DNA of 64,000 nucleotides from Rhineura floridana (taxonomy: Eukaryota; Chordata; Lepidosauria; Squamata; Rhineuridae). This document shows, one piece after another, positions 46,280 through 61,566 of this stretch. The first letter of the stretch is position 1. Each line of letters opens with the position of its first letter. The notes below the pieces were generated by a model. That model searched no databases and had not been told where the DNA came from. It was given only the letters and a program-made list of their open reading frames with translations. The stretch covers positions 221,487,943-221,551,942 of the forward strand of contig NC_084482.1 in assembly GCF_030035675.1 (NCBI RefSeq). The letters are read 5' to 3'. The position numbers and the translations under genes are program-made.

Positions 46280-47158
46280 TATGGACTTGAAAGATTACTC
46301 AGGGAAGCTGTAGAAGGATTTCACAACACTGAATCTTGGTGGTCTCCAGGAACCTAGAGGGAGTACCCCAACACCTCAAATACCCCACGCTTCCCACACA
46401 TAGGTGTAGGGTTGGCAATAGCGTGTGCTACGTGCCTTTGAAGCACTCTCTATTTTCAGCAGTAATCAAAAGTGTGACATAAAATATAAATACTTTATTA
46501 AAAGAGGAAAGAGGAAAATTACAAGCGTGCACATTCACTCTCAAATCAGCAAAGCTTCTCCAATGGATCCTTAGCAGCAATGAAGTAGCTTGCAGGCATG
46601 AAAGATCTTCCTTACTCTGCCAGCTCAGCAGAGGGGCACCCCCATGCTCCAAAAGCAATGCCCAGGCTGCTGGGACTAAGTGGTAGCTCAGAGAACATAG
46701 GATCCGCCTCTGGATGGTCAGGTAGTGATGACATGTTCTTTATATACCCTCACCGATGTTCCCCCCTCTTTCTTAAAGATGTTTTAATGTCAAATCTCTG
46801 AAATTAGTTGGTCTCTAGCCTTCCACATCACCTTCTTTCCTGGAAAGTGTCTGTCCTGATTGCATAGGTTGTTTTCAAAGTGCACACTTGTTCGACTTTT
46901 TGAGATTAAACTTTGTGGTTTCTATCTCCTTTTGGTTCTGCTTTTTGTGACCTTCGGGACTTTCTAAACCTCAAATGTCAATCATTGGTGACCCAAAGTG
47001 ACCTGCTCTTTTAAAGCTTTTCCCTAACAAATACGGATGCCATTTTATGATTAATTGAAACCTATAGAAACCCTAAAGTTATAATCTCTGTTTAATCAGT
47101 ACCTCTATATTGGCATTATAATTGCATTTAAAGCATCTTCCTTTCTTGCACGTGCGTC

Positions 47159-47475
47159 CCAGGTTACCTTCCTCAGTTTATCCAGCATGTCTCCCTTTCA
47201 TCTCTGAAATTAGTTGGTCTCTAGCCTTCCACATCACCTTCTTTCCAGGTTACCTTCCTCAGTTTATCCAGGATGTCTCCCTTTCATCTCTGAAATTAGT
47301 TGGTCACTAGCCTTCCACATCACCTTCTTTCCAGGTTACCTTCCTCAGTTTATCCAGGATGTCTCCCTTTCATCTCTGAAATTAGTTGGTCACTAGCCTT
47401 CCACATCACCTTCTTTCCAGGTTACCTTCCTCAATTTAGCTTTCTTGGAGCAAACCAGGATGTCTCCCTTTGCAT
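47159..47475. repeat. 86-bp minisatellite, expanded (unit B)
   Basis: Monomer starts at 47159, 47245, 47331 and 47417, exactly 86 bp apart: three full monomers and a partial one. Unit A has one full and one partial. A lone partial monomer sits at about 46794-46845. The three open frames over this block are only the repeat read in turn. Confidence 0.9.
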
Positions 47476-47642
47476 CCTCCAGCTTGCTATTGTGCTTTGC
47501 GTAGAGACATTTAAAATTTCTTGTAACGAATTCACTCTTGCTTGCATTCATTTGTAAATTACTCCCTATCCATGATGAAGCTTCATCTCCTTTGAAACTA
47601 GATTTCATAGAGTTTAAATGATTTGAACATTGACATGAAATC

Positions 47643-47922
47643 GAGCCTTCAGCGTCATCGGCCCAGTTCTCTGGAAAGCTCTGCCAACAGAGGTTCAGCA
47701 GGCGTCTTCTGTTTTAACTTCGAAGCGCCTGCTGAAAACCTTTCTGTGCCGCCAGGCAGGCAATTAAGAGCATGCTCTTTTCACAACACTTGACCTTTGT
47801 TTTTATTGTATATTTGATGTTTTTAATTTATGGTGGTTGCCTTTTCTTAACGTGTTGTAAACTGCTTTGACGTTTCTAATGAAATAGCGGTATACAAAGA
47901 GCCTATAAATGAATAAATTGAT
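47643..47922 (+). mobile_element. L2 LINE 3'-end fragment (unit B)
   Basis: Counterpart of 4022-4297. Confidence 0.65.
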
Positions 47923-47959
47923 GTGATATCTCTGGAATCAGAAAAACAGCTGGAGCTAA

Positions 47960-48406
47960 GTGATGCCTTCACATGCTCCCTGTAGACTTCCCATCTGCAT
48001 CCACTTTGGCACTGTGAGGATGCTGGAATAGATAGGCCTGTAGTCTGATCCAGCCAGGCTGTTCATATAAGGAGGGGGAATGGCATCCAGGTTGAAGTTT
48101 CCTTCCCATCTGCTGAGAAATCCCCCAAATTAAGATAGCTGGATTGGTTTCCACAGTGTCACTGAATTGAGGTTTTTGAACAGTTTCTTGTCCACAAGAG
48201 ACATTTGGATCTACATGTCCCTGTGCTATTCATCTCCAGGAGATCTAAGATCGTTCTTTGTTTTGGAGAGAGGAGAATAATTTCAGTTCAGAATTAACTA
48301 GCTTACCTGTAACTTTGAAAGAAATGTCAAATCTGGGCTTAGTCTCTTGGCTGGAAGAACAAGATCTAATTGTACAGGGCTTTGATGAAGGGGAGAGATC
48401 AGTCGG
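47960..48406. repeat. Old internal duplication, copy 2 (unit B)
   Basis: Counterpart of 4337-4787. Confidence 0.6.
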
Positions 48407-48928
48407 GCATTCCCCTTACGGTTCAGAGCATCATTGCAAACTCGTGTAGTGTTGGTCTTTGGCCATCCCTGTCTTAGCTCAGCTAAGTTTAATCCCTTGA
48501 ATCTTCAGGTGGAATTTAGAAGTGTCTTTATCTGAAAACCTGCAGCGCAGCTGCCAGCCAGTATTGACAGTACTGAGCTCGAGGGACCAGGGGTCTGATT
48601 CAGTATATCACAACTTCATTTGTTCCTATATTTCTGTCTGACCGGCTCTTTTGACTGCAGTCAAATTATTAAGAATCAAGGAGAAGTGAGCTGTGCCCAA
48701 TTTGTCCTGTTCTGCAGACTTGCTGCCCTTCTCTTCCCCCACACCCCACTTTTCATTGCATATTATTTTAGAAATATATATCACAGTTGTATGGCAGTAG
48801 GAGGAAACCCAGACAAATCTGGGCTTAGTGACATCAAGTGTTATATGGACCTGAAAGGAATTTATGTTGCTGTGTGAGACTGTAGGATATTCAGGTAACC
48901 TTGCTTTCATCTGGCCATGCAAAGATAA

Positions 48929-50342
48929 CGTAAAATCTTTATTACGGTCCAAGACCAGCAATATAATTACGGATCCTCTGAATATCAGAGTGGAGATAGA
49001 ATAGAATACAGTATCAGTGCAGTGAGAAAGCTTTAAAGCTAAAACCGGGTCCACATAGTAATCTAGCTAAAACCTTGATCTAATAGACATCGCATTAGGT
49101 CCCTCCTGCGAGCCATAGCAGCTGTGCAGAACGAGGCGACCTCAGAGTGATCCGTGATTCTGAATCTGCAGTTAAATATTGTAAAATCATAGCTTCTGGG
49201 CTCAGAGGAAGATTAGATAAAAGTGGGGAGATGAACTTCAGGCGGAGATCTGAATAAAAAGGGCAGCAAAGTAGTACAAGGTTCACTGTCTCCACCGCAT
49301 CTGCTCCACAGGGGCAAGTTCGATCATAACAATCGACTCCCCTGTATCTACCCTCCATAGTGCCGAGGGCAGAACATTGAGTCGTGCCAGGGTAAAAGCT
49401 CTCCTGAGTTTTGGGGTAGATAAACTTGAAATGTAAGTGGCCAAGATACAGGGATTTACATTAATACTGCATTCTGAATAAGCGGCAACTAGGCTCATGT
49501 TGTTCTGATACTCAACATCTTTGAGGCGTTGGATGATTGTTGTTTTAGCGGTCGTATGGCCTAGGGCACCAATCGCTGGGAGCGAAAAACCGAGAGTTCC
49601 GAGTTTGTGAATCGTTACCCGATGCCATTGAGATTGGAAGGAATCTTCCAAAGTTAAGGGGGGCAATCCCGTGGGTAAAAATAGCAGCTTCATCCAGTAG
49701 TTAAATTTTAATATCCAAGCGTGGGTCTCAATCAGAAGGGCACCTAATTCCAAGCGTAAGGTCACATTGGGGACACATCTCGGAGCACCCAAAACGGACC
49801 TCATGAATTTAGATTGTACCCTCTCCAACCATGCGTAATTGCCTCCACTACAAATTTGGGTCCCATAAAGAAGTTGAGGAAGCACCTTGGCGTTGAATAC
49901 TTGGACTGCTGCCGGAATGTACTGACCGCCCTTTGTATAAAAGAAGGTCATTAAACTCTGGCTGATTTCTGTGCCGTCGTAGCAGACTGGACAAAATGCG
50001 CATTCCAAGAACCTAAGGGGTGGAATGCAATGCCAAGGTAACTGAAGGCGTTGACTTGGTCAATAATATGGTTGTCAATTTGCCAGCGGTGTTTATGTCT
50101 ACTTTTGGCAAAAACTAAAACCTTACATTTCGCATAGTTAATTCTCAAAAGTTCATCCACACAAAAGGAGGCAAGTTCTCTTAAGAGACGACGTAAGCCC
50201 ACCTGCGTTTGGGATAACAGGGCAATGTCGTCGGCATATAGAAGACAGGTTAAGTGTCTCCTTGCAAAGACAGGAGGGTGAGAGTTTACTGCCAACAGGC
50301 ATTTTGTCAGCGAGTTTATATAGATATTGAATAGGGAGGGAG
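48929..50342 (-). mobile_element. LINE Y: 5'-truncated non-LTR element (unit B)
   Basis: The same insertion as at 5306-6720, with the same target duplication ggccatgcaaagataa (48913-48928 and 50343-50358) and the same truncation point. Reverse transcriptase reads PSLFNIYINSL and LLYADDIALL; the C-terminal CPCGADAVETV lies near 49300. The frame is broken near 49970 and 49320. It is shared with unit A and therefore older than the duplication. Confidence 0.85.
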
Positions 50343-50483
50343 GGCCATGCAAAGATAAAAGGGGGAGAATTATGGAGATGCAAAAATGGAGAAGCAGATA
50401 ATTGGGCTTCATCTGTGATGAAATGCTTTGTTTTTGCCTTGAAATTCCAATGTGTTTTTTTCAACCCTCTTCCCCCTCAGCAG

Positions 50484-52526
<2,043 letters not shown>

Positions 52527-52735
52527 ATGTAGTGAGTGGAAAGAGGTTCAGTCAGAGCACACTTCACATGAAAAAACACTATGGAGTAACTTTTTTAATG
52601 CACGGAGTATGGAAAGAGATTCAATGAAAGCAGTAGGCTTACATCACAGGGGATACACAGGAGAAACAATTGAAATGTAGGGAGTATGGAAAGAACTTCA
52701 ATGGGAGCTTTATTCTTCATCTTGCAGGCTACATA
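52527..52735 (+). pseudogene. Decayed zinc fingers after the unit B stop
   Basis: Same degraded finger words as 22500-22705, shared with unit A. Confidence 0.8.
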
Positions 52736-53706
52736 GATTAAAGCCCTATACAGGTTGGGGCCAGGATGCTTAAAAAATTATCTCACCTGTTATATATGCA
52801 GCCCATCACTGAAATCTGCATAGGATGGCTTGAAAGCACATAACAACAACAACAAAGTCCTGCCCTCTGTGAACAGAACAAAGTTATGTGGACAAAACAG
52901 GCTCAGTCTGACACTTGTGAACATGCATCCACTGGGCATGAAGCTCATCTTGAAATGCCTGTTCGGGGTGGCACTGGAGAACCTAGTAAAGTTAGGAACA
53001 GCGGATGCAATTCACTGTGTCACAGGCCACCTGAATTTTTATAGAAATTGGCCATCTCAAATTCTTTATAATTGATTTATATAAAATTATGTGGGGAAAA
53101 GTGGTGCAAACAATACAAGCCAAAATGAGAGTAAAAAGACAAGCTGCCACTTAAAGAATCTTTTTTTCCTTTGAGTTTTGTTTACAGTAGTTCCAAAATA
53201 AAATGTTTCTCATAGTATGAACATTTTATAAGGAGTCTGAGCGTTCAGCCCATGATCATGTCTATATATGGCTGAAGCTGTAAAGGGGTGAGTCAGGAGA
53301 ATTTATTAGAATACAACATCAGCATCAAGATGTAGGGTTAGGATGAGAGTTCAAATGATGGAGTATAGTTGTAATATGAACATGAACTGACAAAGTCTAG
53401 ATAGATACAAACTAGAGCTATAAAAGACAGACAGCCTTAGGGATTTTTACCAGTTGTCTGTGACACTGGTCGAAGAAAGAACCACCTGCTCTGAGTGTTA
53501 AGGTCCACACGCAGCAAAGGTGAGATCACTCCTTTTCAGATGGAAATGCAATGTGACCTATGCTGTCCTTTGAAATGTAACACATTAGTGTACATCCCCG
53601 TTGTATGCGCTGTGTAAGATCTATGTTCTGATATATGGGTATGTCCACAATGTATAGTAAATTAGATGTATTAATAATAAATAGACACTGATAAACATTT
53701 CCTTTG

Positions 53707-54060
53707 TACCTGTGGAATATTCTTCCTGATGAGATACGCCTGGCGCCAACATTATTATCCTTTCGGCGTCAGATAAAAATCTTCCTCTTCTCCCAGGCAT
53801 TTTCAGCATTTTAGTAGTATTTAATATGCATTTTAGTGTGTGTTTAATTATGTTTTAATTCTTGATATTTTTAACTTATTTTTAAACTGCTTAATATGAG
53901 GTTTTAATTGTATGTCAGATGTTTTTTACCTGTTGTAAACCGCCCAGACAGCTTTGGCTATGGGGCGGTATATAAATTGAATTAATAAATAAATAATAAT
54001 TTATTTATTTATTTATTATTTATTTTATTACATTTTTAGACCGCCCTATAGCAATAAGCT
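53707..54060. mobile_element. Two L2 3' ends tail to tail
   Basis: A plus-strand L2 end (53707-53993: gcctggcgccaacattatta, gtaaaccgcccagacagctt, gggcggtatataaatt) meets a short minus-strand L2 end (about 54000-54060: tttttagaccgccctatagc) across an ATTT/AAAT-rich hinge. It is inserted in the inverted head copy. Confidence 0.75.
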
Positions 54061-54189
54061 CCCAAATAATAAATTTGTTGATTGTCCATTAATTACCTGA
54101 GATATTCCTATACCTGAAAAGATTCTTGGCTGGGATCTCCGGCCACTTGGTTCACCTGGTCAGACCTAACTGCTGGCAAAAACTGTTGG

Positions 54190-54585
54190 AAGCTCAAGTG
54201 ACCGCAAAGTTTGTCATATGGTAGCTGGCAGAGAGCGGACCAAGGGGAGAGACGCCAGAATTCTCAATCCCCTGCATTCAGATTGAGATGATTTGAGGCC
54301 ATCGCAACAGCAACCTGAACAGTGACTGCTGCGAGGTGGAACCATGCCACACGGGGAGGAATAAGGATGCGGCAACCCTCTGAGATTGGTTGAAGTTGGA
54401 CATTTCCCTGCATCGGAGACAAGGGCAGAAAGTGCCGCAGGGTGGGAGATGCAGGAGGAGAAGGTGCCCAGGCAGGAGATGAGAAAGTCAGCATTGGGAA
54501 GAGGGAGTGTACTAGTGGGGAAGACACCAGCACTGGAAGCAACTGTGGGAATGGGGGCACTTTAGCTCTGTTATCTTGAACACAT
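54190..54585. other. Unassigned segment inside inverted copy
   Basis: No match to unit A was noticed and no gene or repeat was recognised. Confidence 0.5.
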
Positions 54586-54621
54586 TACCTTTTACACACA
54601 AATGCGTATATGATATATATC

Positions 54622-54652
54622 ACACAGCACACACACACACACACACACACAC
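54622..54652. repeat. (CA)n microsatellite
   Basis: About 12 CA repeats. The unit A counterpart at 25390 has only a few. Confidence 0.85.
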
Positions 54653-54769
54653 CTATCTTGCTGCTGCTACTGCAGGAGGCAAGAGAGGAAGATGAGGTGC
54701 AATACTGGGACAGAAGGGAGGGAGGAAAATGTTGGCAGTTGGGGGGGGCAGAAGCAGCTCTTGCCACTT

Positions 54770-55850
54770 AGTCCTCCGATGGGTTAAGGCAAGGAGTTCT
54801 GGTTCCTAGAGAGGCAGGAAGTCTTAATCACATGGAGGGGGGAGGGAATATTGAAGGGGAAGTAGGGGGGCTGTCTTAATTCGTATTCCGGGTAAAGAAA
54901 GAATTCGTGCAGAGGAGAAAGAGGTGCAAAGGGGGTGGAGGATTTGGTATTTTTGTTGGGGGGTGAGGGAAGGGGGGGCCACTCCCTCCTTTTCCTCTGG
55001 CGGTCCCTGGTGCATGCAATCCATTTGCAAAGTGCCGCGGGGTTGGCTTTGCAAGGCCGTCTTGGAAGCCAGAGCCCGGGCAAGGGGATGCAGCTTTGCA
55101 GAGGGGCACTTGGGGGGCGGCTGTATGTTGGGGGTTGATGTCCTGTGTTGTTTTGAGGGCCACAGCTGGGGGAGGGGAGCTGCCTTTGCAATTCCTGGGC
55201 CTGACGGGAGACTGATGAGGGAAGGAAGATTTGTTTTTTGGGAGGGGGAGGGGGTGATGGAAAAGCCCCCCCTTCCCTCTGGGAACCCATAGAAAGTGTG
55301 TGGAGGGGGCCTGATCCACGCAGTCCAGAGGCAAAGTGTGGCCAAAACTGTTTCCACTGAAGCTGCCCCCCAACCCTTTTGCAGGTCAGCCCATTCCCCC
55401 CAAGGATGGAACGCAGCTCAGGCAGGGGGGAAAGGGGGACCTCTTGATGCAGCCTTGTTGGGGGGCACATTGGAGGGGAGGGGAGAATGCTGTGCTGCTT
55501 TTCTGCCCCACAGCTGGAGGGAGAGCCCCTTTTGGATTTCCTCCACTGGAAGAGGGGCTGGTCAGTTTCCCTCCTGTCAGGCAAGAAAGATGGAGGGATG
55601 GAGAGAGGAATCTGAAACTGACCAGGCTCTGAATGGGCTTCTAGAAGCTTTCAAGGCAGAGGATGGAGGAAATGGATGAATAAATGTCCCCTCCTCAGCT
55701 GGGCTCCAGAGGAAGAGGCTTCTCCAGACATCCCCTTGGGAGTGTGTTGGAGGGGAACATCGAAGCCCCCTTGGGGTGGATCTCAGCTTCTCTTGCAGGA
55801 TTGGCCCATCTGTGGGGGTGCTGGCAGCCAGCGTCCCCCCTGTCCAAAGC
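54770..55850. other. GC-rich block, possible gene 5' region (unit B)
   Basis: Counterpart of 25500-26360, about 2 kb upstream of the start-codon exon at 57906. It could hold a promoter or non-coding exon. No specific element was recognised; open frames are not conserved with unit A. Confidence 0.35.
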
Positions 55851-57093
55851 ACAATAGCTGGGCAGTGGTCGCAAGAGCCCTGTAAGGTGGTCTCGGATGA
55901 GAGCCTGTGGCTAATGTAGTGGTTAGGGAATATTTTTCAACCCGAGGGCCACATTTACGCACAAGCAGCAGTCCAAGGGCCAATTTACTGTCAAATGCCA
56001 GAGTGGGTAGAGCTATGGATGTGTCACTGACATTTGTATAGTAGAGTCTCTTGTAGCCAGGAACAAGTCAGACATTTCTTCAGCGCAATTAATTAATTAT
56101 TAGATTTATATCCTGCCCTTTCTCCCAGTAGGAGCCCAGGACAGCAATACAGAGCTCTCTAAGGAGCGGGGTCAGAGCATGGGGGGGGGGGAGAGAAAAA
56201 AACTGCTTTCCCTCCCAAATTTTCCACTTTTGTTATGGGCCTTCACATCTCTACAGTAGTGTAGTGGCAAATTCAGAAGTGCAGGGTCCATTCATGATAG
56301 CCATGCCCCCTCCCATCCTGTTCCTGCTGGGTTGAGAATGAGATGCATGTTAATGCCTTCTCCCACAGCTAGAAGCCGAAAAGCATGGAAGGGCAAAGTG
56401 TTGCCTCCTGAGAAGAGTCTCAGTGGCTGACTTCACCTCCTTTCACTCTGATTCACTCTAATTATCAGGAAAGAACAAGGAAGCATGTTAGAAGACTCTT
56501 CTCAGTGGCTAATACACTCTCCTTTCTTGCTGATTGGCTCATAGGTTGCTGGAGACATGGGGACTCTGCTGAGAGCCTGCTCCCAAAAAAGTAAGGGGTC
56601 TAAGACCTCTCCCCCCCCCCCAGATCTATGCAGGTCTCTGGGTCTACTTTTTTTCAGCCCAGCCCACCTCACTGGATTGTTGTGAGGATAAACTTTTATG
56701 TGCCACTCTAGATTTCAGACATCCACTCTGTGTGGGGCCTTCCACATCTGTGGAAGTGTGTGTGTCTATTGTATTGGAATCACAGTTTAATGCTGAACTA
56801 TGTCCACAGAGACCCAGGTTCAAATCCCTGCTCAGGAGTGAAATTCAGGTGGTGTCCTGGTCCCAGTGACAGTGTTGTTGTGAAGACAAAAGGAGGGGCA
56901 CAAATTATGTTTCCCACGGTGAGCTCATTAGAGGAAAGCCTGCACAGAAATATAAAAATATATTGAAATGTTTGGATAAACCTATAATAAGCAAATCAAC
57001 TTATTACCCCAGTTGCTCAACCCTGTGTGGTGAGTTTGCTGTTAAGCTTTCCACCTTGTGCATCACCTCTCCAACTTGGAGTAGTGTTCTGTA
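55851..57093. other. Spacer (unit B), nothing recognised
   Basis: Collinear with 26520-27786. It contains the L2 end sliver at about 56098-56160. No exon was recognised. Confidence 0.5.
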
Positions 57094-57190
57094 ACTTGGT
57101 GCCCTCCAGGTATGGTTGGACCAACTCCCATCAGCCCTGGACAACATGGCAAAACGCCAGGGATGATGGGAGTTGTAGTCCAGAAATGTC
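57094..57190. mobile_element. Degraded hAT-type MITE (unit B)
   Basis: Counterpart of 27787-27885; gatgggagttgtagtccag is better preserved here. Confidence 0.6.
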
Positions 57191-57905
57191 TAAAGGTTAA
57201 CTCAGATTATACAAGTGGATGGTACCAAATAACGTGTCCTGCTGATCTTGAAATGGATGTATTGCAAGTAGTTCTTCATACTCTTTTCATTGCCCAGTGA
57301 GCTGAACCAGACTGAATGCATCTCATTTTTCCTCTCCCCATATTTCTGATGGAAAGACTGGAGGTGTTTTGCATCCCCAGGAAGCTCCAAGATGGAGTCA
57401 TTTGACCAAATTCACCCCCAGTATTTCTTGACAATGTGTGCAAAACCTATTTTTTTGCCAACTGTCAGGAAGATGACATGGAATTAATATCTGTGCAGAT
57501 TAAATTTTTAATTATATCCCTGATGAAAAGGCCCAATAATAAAGCCTGAAATGGTTCACAATGTGACGAAGAAACTCTGTGGGGCTCAGGAATTAAAGAC
57601 TTTACGGAAGCAGAAGCAGAGATGAGAGGTGAGGGGTCCGACATGGGTGAAATTCCTGGGGGTAGCAAAGGACAGAAAAGGTGCCCAAGCATGGAGAAAA
57701 GTCTGGAAGAAACTGGAGAATGTTCTGAGAGAGATTTGGGGCCTTTAAGGCCTTTTGCAGATCAAGCATTGTGGGGGAAAACAACAGAGGAAAGGGACGT
57801 GCCATTTATTGATTTGGATTGAGGCTGCTTATAACATTCAAACCTCTGGAACCCAAATTTGCATGAAGGATGAAATCCCTCCCATCCTCCGTCTCTCCCC
57901 TGCAG

Positions 57906-58076
57906 GCCTTTGAGAGCTGCTCCCTACGAAACGTGCATCATGGTGAAAGCTGTGGGAGTCCCAGAGCTGGCCTAGTTTACTCCTCCCTCTCAGGCAGCGC
58001 CATGGCCTCAGAGGCACCGTCCAGATTGTCTTTTTTCTGGGATGGAGTGGAAAGAGCAGCCGGGCAGCCCAATCAG
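57906..58076 (+). CDS. KZFP start-codon exon of tail B, open
   Basis: 171 nt with acceptor cccctgcag and donor aatcag/gtaagg. The start codon at 58002 (gcgccatgg) opens 25 codons, MASEAPSRLSFFWDGVERAA then GQPNQ, ending exactly in phase 0, which joins the KRAB-A exon at 59173 in frame. Sequence upstream of the ATG is 5' UTR. Unlike the copy in tail A there is no stop. The partner finger exon should lie in unit C beyond the window. Confidence 0.82.
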
Positions 58077-58177
58077 GTAAGGGGAGGATCATTGGGGGAG
58101 AGACCGAGGGGACAGCTGGGGTGTGTCTCCCTGAGCGTACTGGGGAGGGCTGTGGGAGAATACTACCTCTGAGGCTC

Positions 58178-58305
58178 CATAAGGAGAGCTTGCCGGATCA
58201 GGCCAATAGCCCGTCTGTTCCAGCAGCCGGTTCTTGCAGTGGCCGACCAGATGCCTGTGGGAAGCCTGCAAGCAGGACCTGAACACATGAGCACTCGCCC
58301 CACTT
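58178..58305 (-). mobile_element. CR1 3'-end fragment (tail B)
   Basis: Counterpart of 41041-41170. Confidence 0.75.
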
Positions 58306-58524
58306 GTGATTCGGTGACACGTGTCTGGCAGAACTCTGGCAAAACTCCTAAAATACACTCTTGGAGAGGTGGGATCTTTTTCGAGAGTCAATCAAGCTCT
58401 GCCCTGCAATTGTGTCTGAGCAGTGTAAAATCCAGAAATACTCACCCCCACAAAAGCTAAATAAAAAGTAACTGTACTAAAGAAATGCAAAGAAAAAGAG
58501 AGTGGGACAGCTTCAAGAGAGTCA

Positions 58525-58910
58525 CACGGCTTGGTACCAAAATACCTGATGGAATGCCTCTCCTGACACGAACCCACCCGTACACTACGCTTAACATCTA
58601 AGGCCCTCTTCCGGGTGCCCACTCCGAGGGAAACTCGGAGTCTGGCAATAAGGGAGAGAGCCTTCTGAGTGGTGGCCCCCAAATTATGGAATGATTTCTG
58701 TGATGAGGTGAGCCTGGCGCCAACACTGTTATGTTTTCCGCGCCAGGTCAAGACTTTCCTCTTCTCCCAGGCATTTTAGCATGTGCTTTTAGATTGCTTT
58801 TTAAAATGTATTTTTAGATTTCTATATTGTTTTTGTGGTAAACCACCCAGAGAGCTTCGGCTATGGGGTTGTATATAAATGCAATAAAATTAATTAATTA
58901 ATTAATTAAT
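58525..58910 (+). mobile_element. L2 LINE 3' fragment (tail B)
   Basis: Counterpart of 41389-41775, ending in an ATTA repeat tail. Confidence 0.85.
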
Positions 58911-58984
58911 CCCAGCATGCCCCACTGGTCAGGCTATTAGTACGATATGAACCAAAGTGTAGCTGCCAAGTGTCCTGCTCTGTT

Positions 58985-59319
<335 letters not shown>

Positions 59320-59420
59320 TGACTGATGAATGTTGAAGGTATGGATTTAGTACCTGTGCTATTTAACCTTCCACTGCAGGGATGCTGTCGTGGAAATGGG
59401 TGCCTGGGCCGTGGATATTT

Positions 59421-59630
59421 GGGGAGGGACTGCAGCTCAGAAGGGGAACACCTGCTTTGCATGTAGAAGGTCCAAGGTTTAGTCCCTGGCAGCTCCAAGA
59501 GGGGTGAAAGGATCCGGTAGGAGGTGCTGGGAAAGGTCTTTCTCTGCCTGACATCCACAGCTAGTTGCTGTAAGCAGGCAGGACTAGATGGACCAATGTG
59601 ATCTGGTAGAATGCAGCTTCCTCTGTTCTT
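59421..59630 (+). mobile_element. MIR-like tRNA SINE (tail B)
   Basis: Counterpart of 42285-42497; the L2-like end is slightly shortened. Confidence 0.75.
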
Positions 59631-59639
59631 GGGGCTTTT

Positions 59640-60280
59640 TGATCATTCAGTGCAAAAAGTGCCCCTCCCTGCCGCCTTTTGCTGCCCCATGATGAAAAAT
59701 CTTACCTTGCAGCTGGAGGAGGAGAGGGCAGGAGCTCCCAAACTCCAGCAGAGCATCTTCTCCTGCATCCTCAGCAGATCATTGACACTCTGTGCCTTGA
59801 ACTCTAACCTCCCAGTGGGAAGAGATGCTCCCGGGAGCACCCGCTGCCTCCTCCCTCTGCCTTCCACTGCCCAAAGGTCAGCTTTTGTCTTTGAAGCAGG
59901 AAGAAGCGGCAGTTTGGAGAAGAGGAAGCAGAGGTGGAGGCTACAGTTTGTAGGGAATGACCTCCAGAAGACAGGACAGAGAACACGATTTAGCTTTGCC
60001 AGCCCTGGTGGGAAGTCTGGAAGCAGAAATGGAGCACAGAGACTCTTTGACTCAGGCAGGGACACAGCAAAGGCAGCAGGCAAGAGGGACCCTGAGAAAG
60101 GCTCTCTGCCAGGTGGAACAAGTGCCATTCCCTCAGCTAGCAGACATCCCAGGAAAGCTGGAATTGCAGCAGCGCCCTTGACGGGACCTTTTCTGCAGCA
60201 GGAAAGGGTCCAGAGAAGGCAGGAACCTGCGGTGATGAATGAAAAGCAGGGGAGGGTGATGGAGTCAGACCCCGGTTGAC
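59640..60280 (+). other. GC-rich stretch after KRAB exon, unassigned (tail B)
   Basis: Counterpart of 42510-43150. A 222-codon frame (59611-60279) is open here but not collinear in unit A, which argues against coding. The Gln/Glu-rich frame 59957-60181 is open in both. No domain was recognised. Confidence 0.35.
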
Positions 60281-61430
60281 ATCTGGGGCTAAGAGAGATT
60301 TCAAGCAGCAAAAGGAACCGCACAAACTGGAATGCAGAGTGGGACCAATTTTACTCCTTAGGGTACTTTTTCCCATCAGGCCTCTTTGTTTGTTTGCAAA
60401 GTGACCCATATAGAAGCCATTTTTAAAGCTCATATTGGCAATATTGAGATGGAGGGACTCCCAGGCTCATAAATTAGTAGCCAGCCAACAACACCCCCAC
60501 ATGTATGAATCTGCCTTTGCTTGAAGATCAGGAGATGAGGCCTTCCTGGTGGTCCCTACACAGGATGAGGTACATGGTCATTTTTCAGTAATGGCTCCTC
60601 GACATGGAACATTCTCCCTACGTCAGGCCTCGTCTCTTTATATTTCCATGCCGTCGGTGAAGACATCTTTTTGGAAGGTGTTCGGAGGAAGACAGACCCG
60701 AAATTCCTGCTGGTTTTAATAGTTGTCATTCAGTGTTTTATTGTGTGTTTGGATAGACTGTGGGAGTTTTTTGGGATGTTTATATATTCTTATCTACTTC
60801 TTCTTTATTATAAACTGTCCTGTCCAAAAAGGTGACGTATAATTCACCTACATGACAATGAATAAGTAAATATCCACTAATAGCAGAGCTGTAAAAAAAT
60901 GGAAGAAAATAACGAACTGATAACAGAAACCAGCAATGCCCAATATTGCACCTCATCTTCCTCTCTTCCCTCCTGCAGTAGCAGCAGCAAGACAGGCGTG
61001 TGAGTGTGTGATATACATAATAGTTTTTGCCGGCAGTTAGGTCTGACCAGGTGAACCAAGTGGCCAGAGATCCCAGCCAAGAATCTTTTTAGGTCTAGGA
61101 ATATCTAATGGCCGATCAAGAAAGGAAATCTTTATCAGTGTCTATGTATAATTAACACGTCTAATTTACTGTACTTTGTGGACATAGCCACATATCAGAA
61201 CATAGGTCTTACACAGCACATACAAAGGGGATGTACGCTAACGTGTTGCATTTCAAAGGACAGCATAGGTCACATTGATTTCCATCTGAAAAGGAGTGAT
61301 CTCACCTTTGCTGCGTGTGGACCTTAACACTCAGAGCAGGTGGTTCTTTCTTCGACCAGTGTCACGGACAACTGGTAAAAATCCCCAAGGCTGTCTGTCT
61401 TTTATAGCTCTAGTTTGTATCTATCTAAAC

Positions 61431-61566
61431 CAGGGTTTCCCGACCTTTGAGCCACAGATGTTGTGGGACTACAACTCCCATCAGCCCCATCCAGCATGGC
61501 CAATGGTCAGGAATTATGGGAACTGTACTCCAGCAACATCTGTGGACCAAAGGTTGGGAAACCCTG
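61431..61566. mobile_element. hAT-type MITE (unit C)
   Basis: Same element and site as 829-964, flanked by atctaaac / atctagac exactly as in unit A. Confidence 0.85.

Larger units (their letters stand above)
52850..54720 (-). repeat. Inverted, diverged copy of the unit head (unit B)
   Basis: Reverse-complement match to the unit head in blocks: 52850-53706 to about 1550-520, 54095-54185 to about 515-430, and 54590-54720 to about 440-325. Divergence is visibly higher than between units. It lacks the hAT MITE at the matching site and is interrupted by L2 sequence (53707-54060) and by unassigned DNA (54190-54585). Confidence 0.8.
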
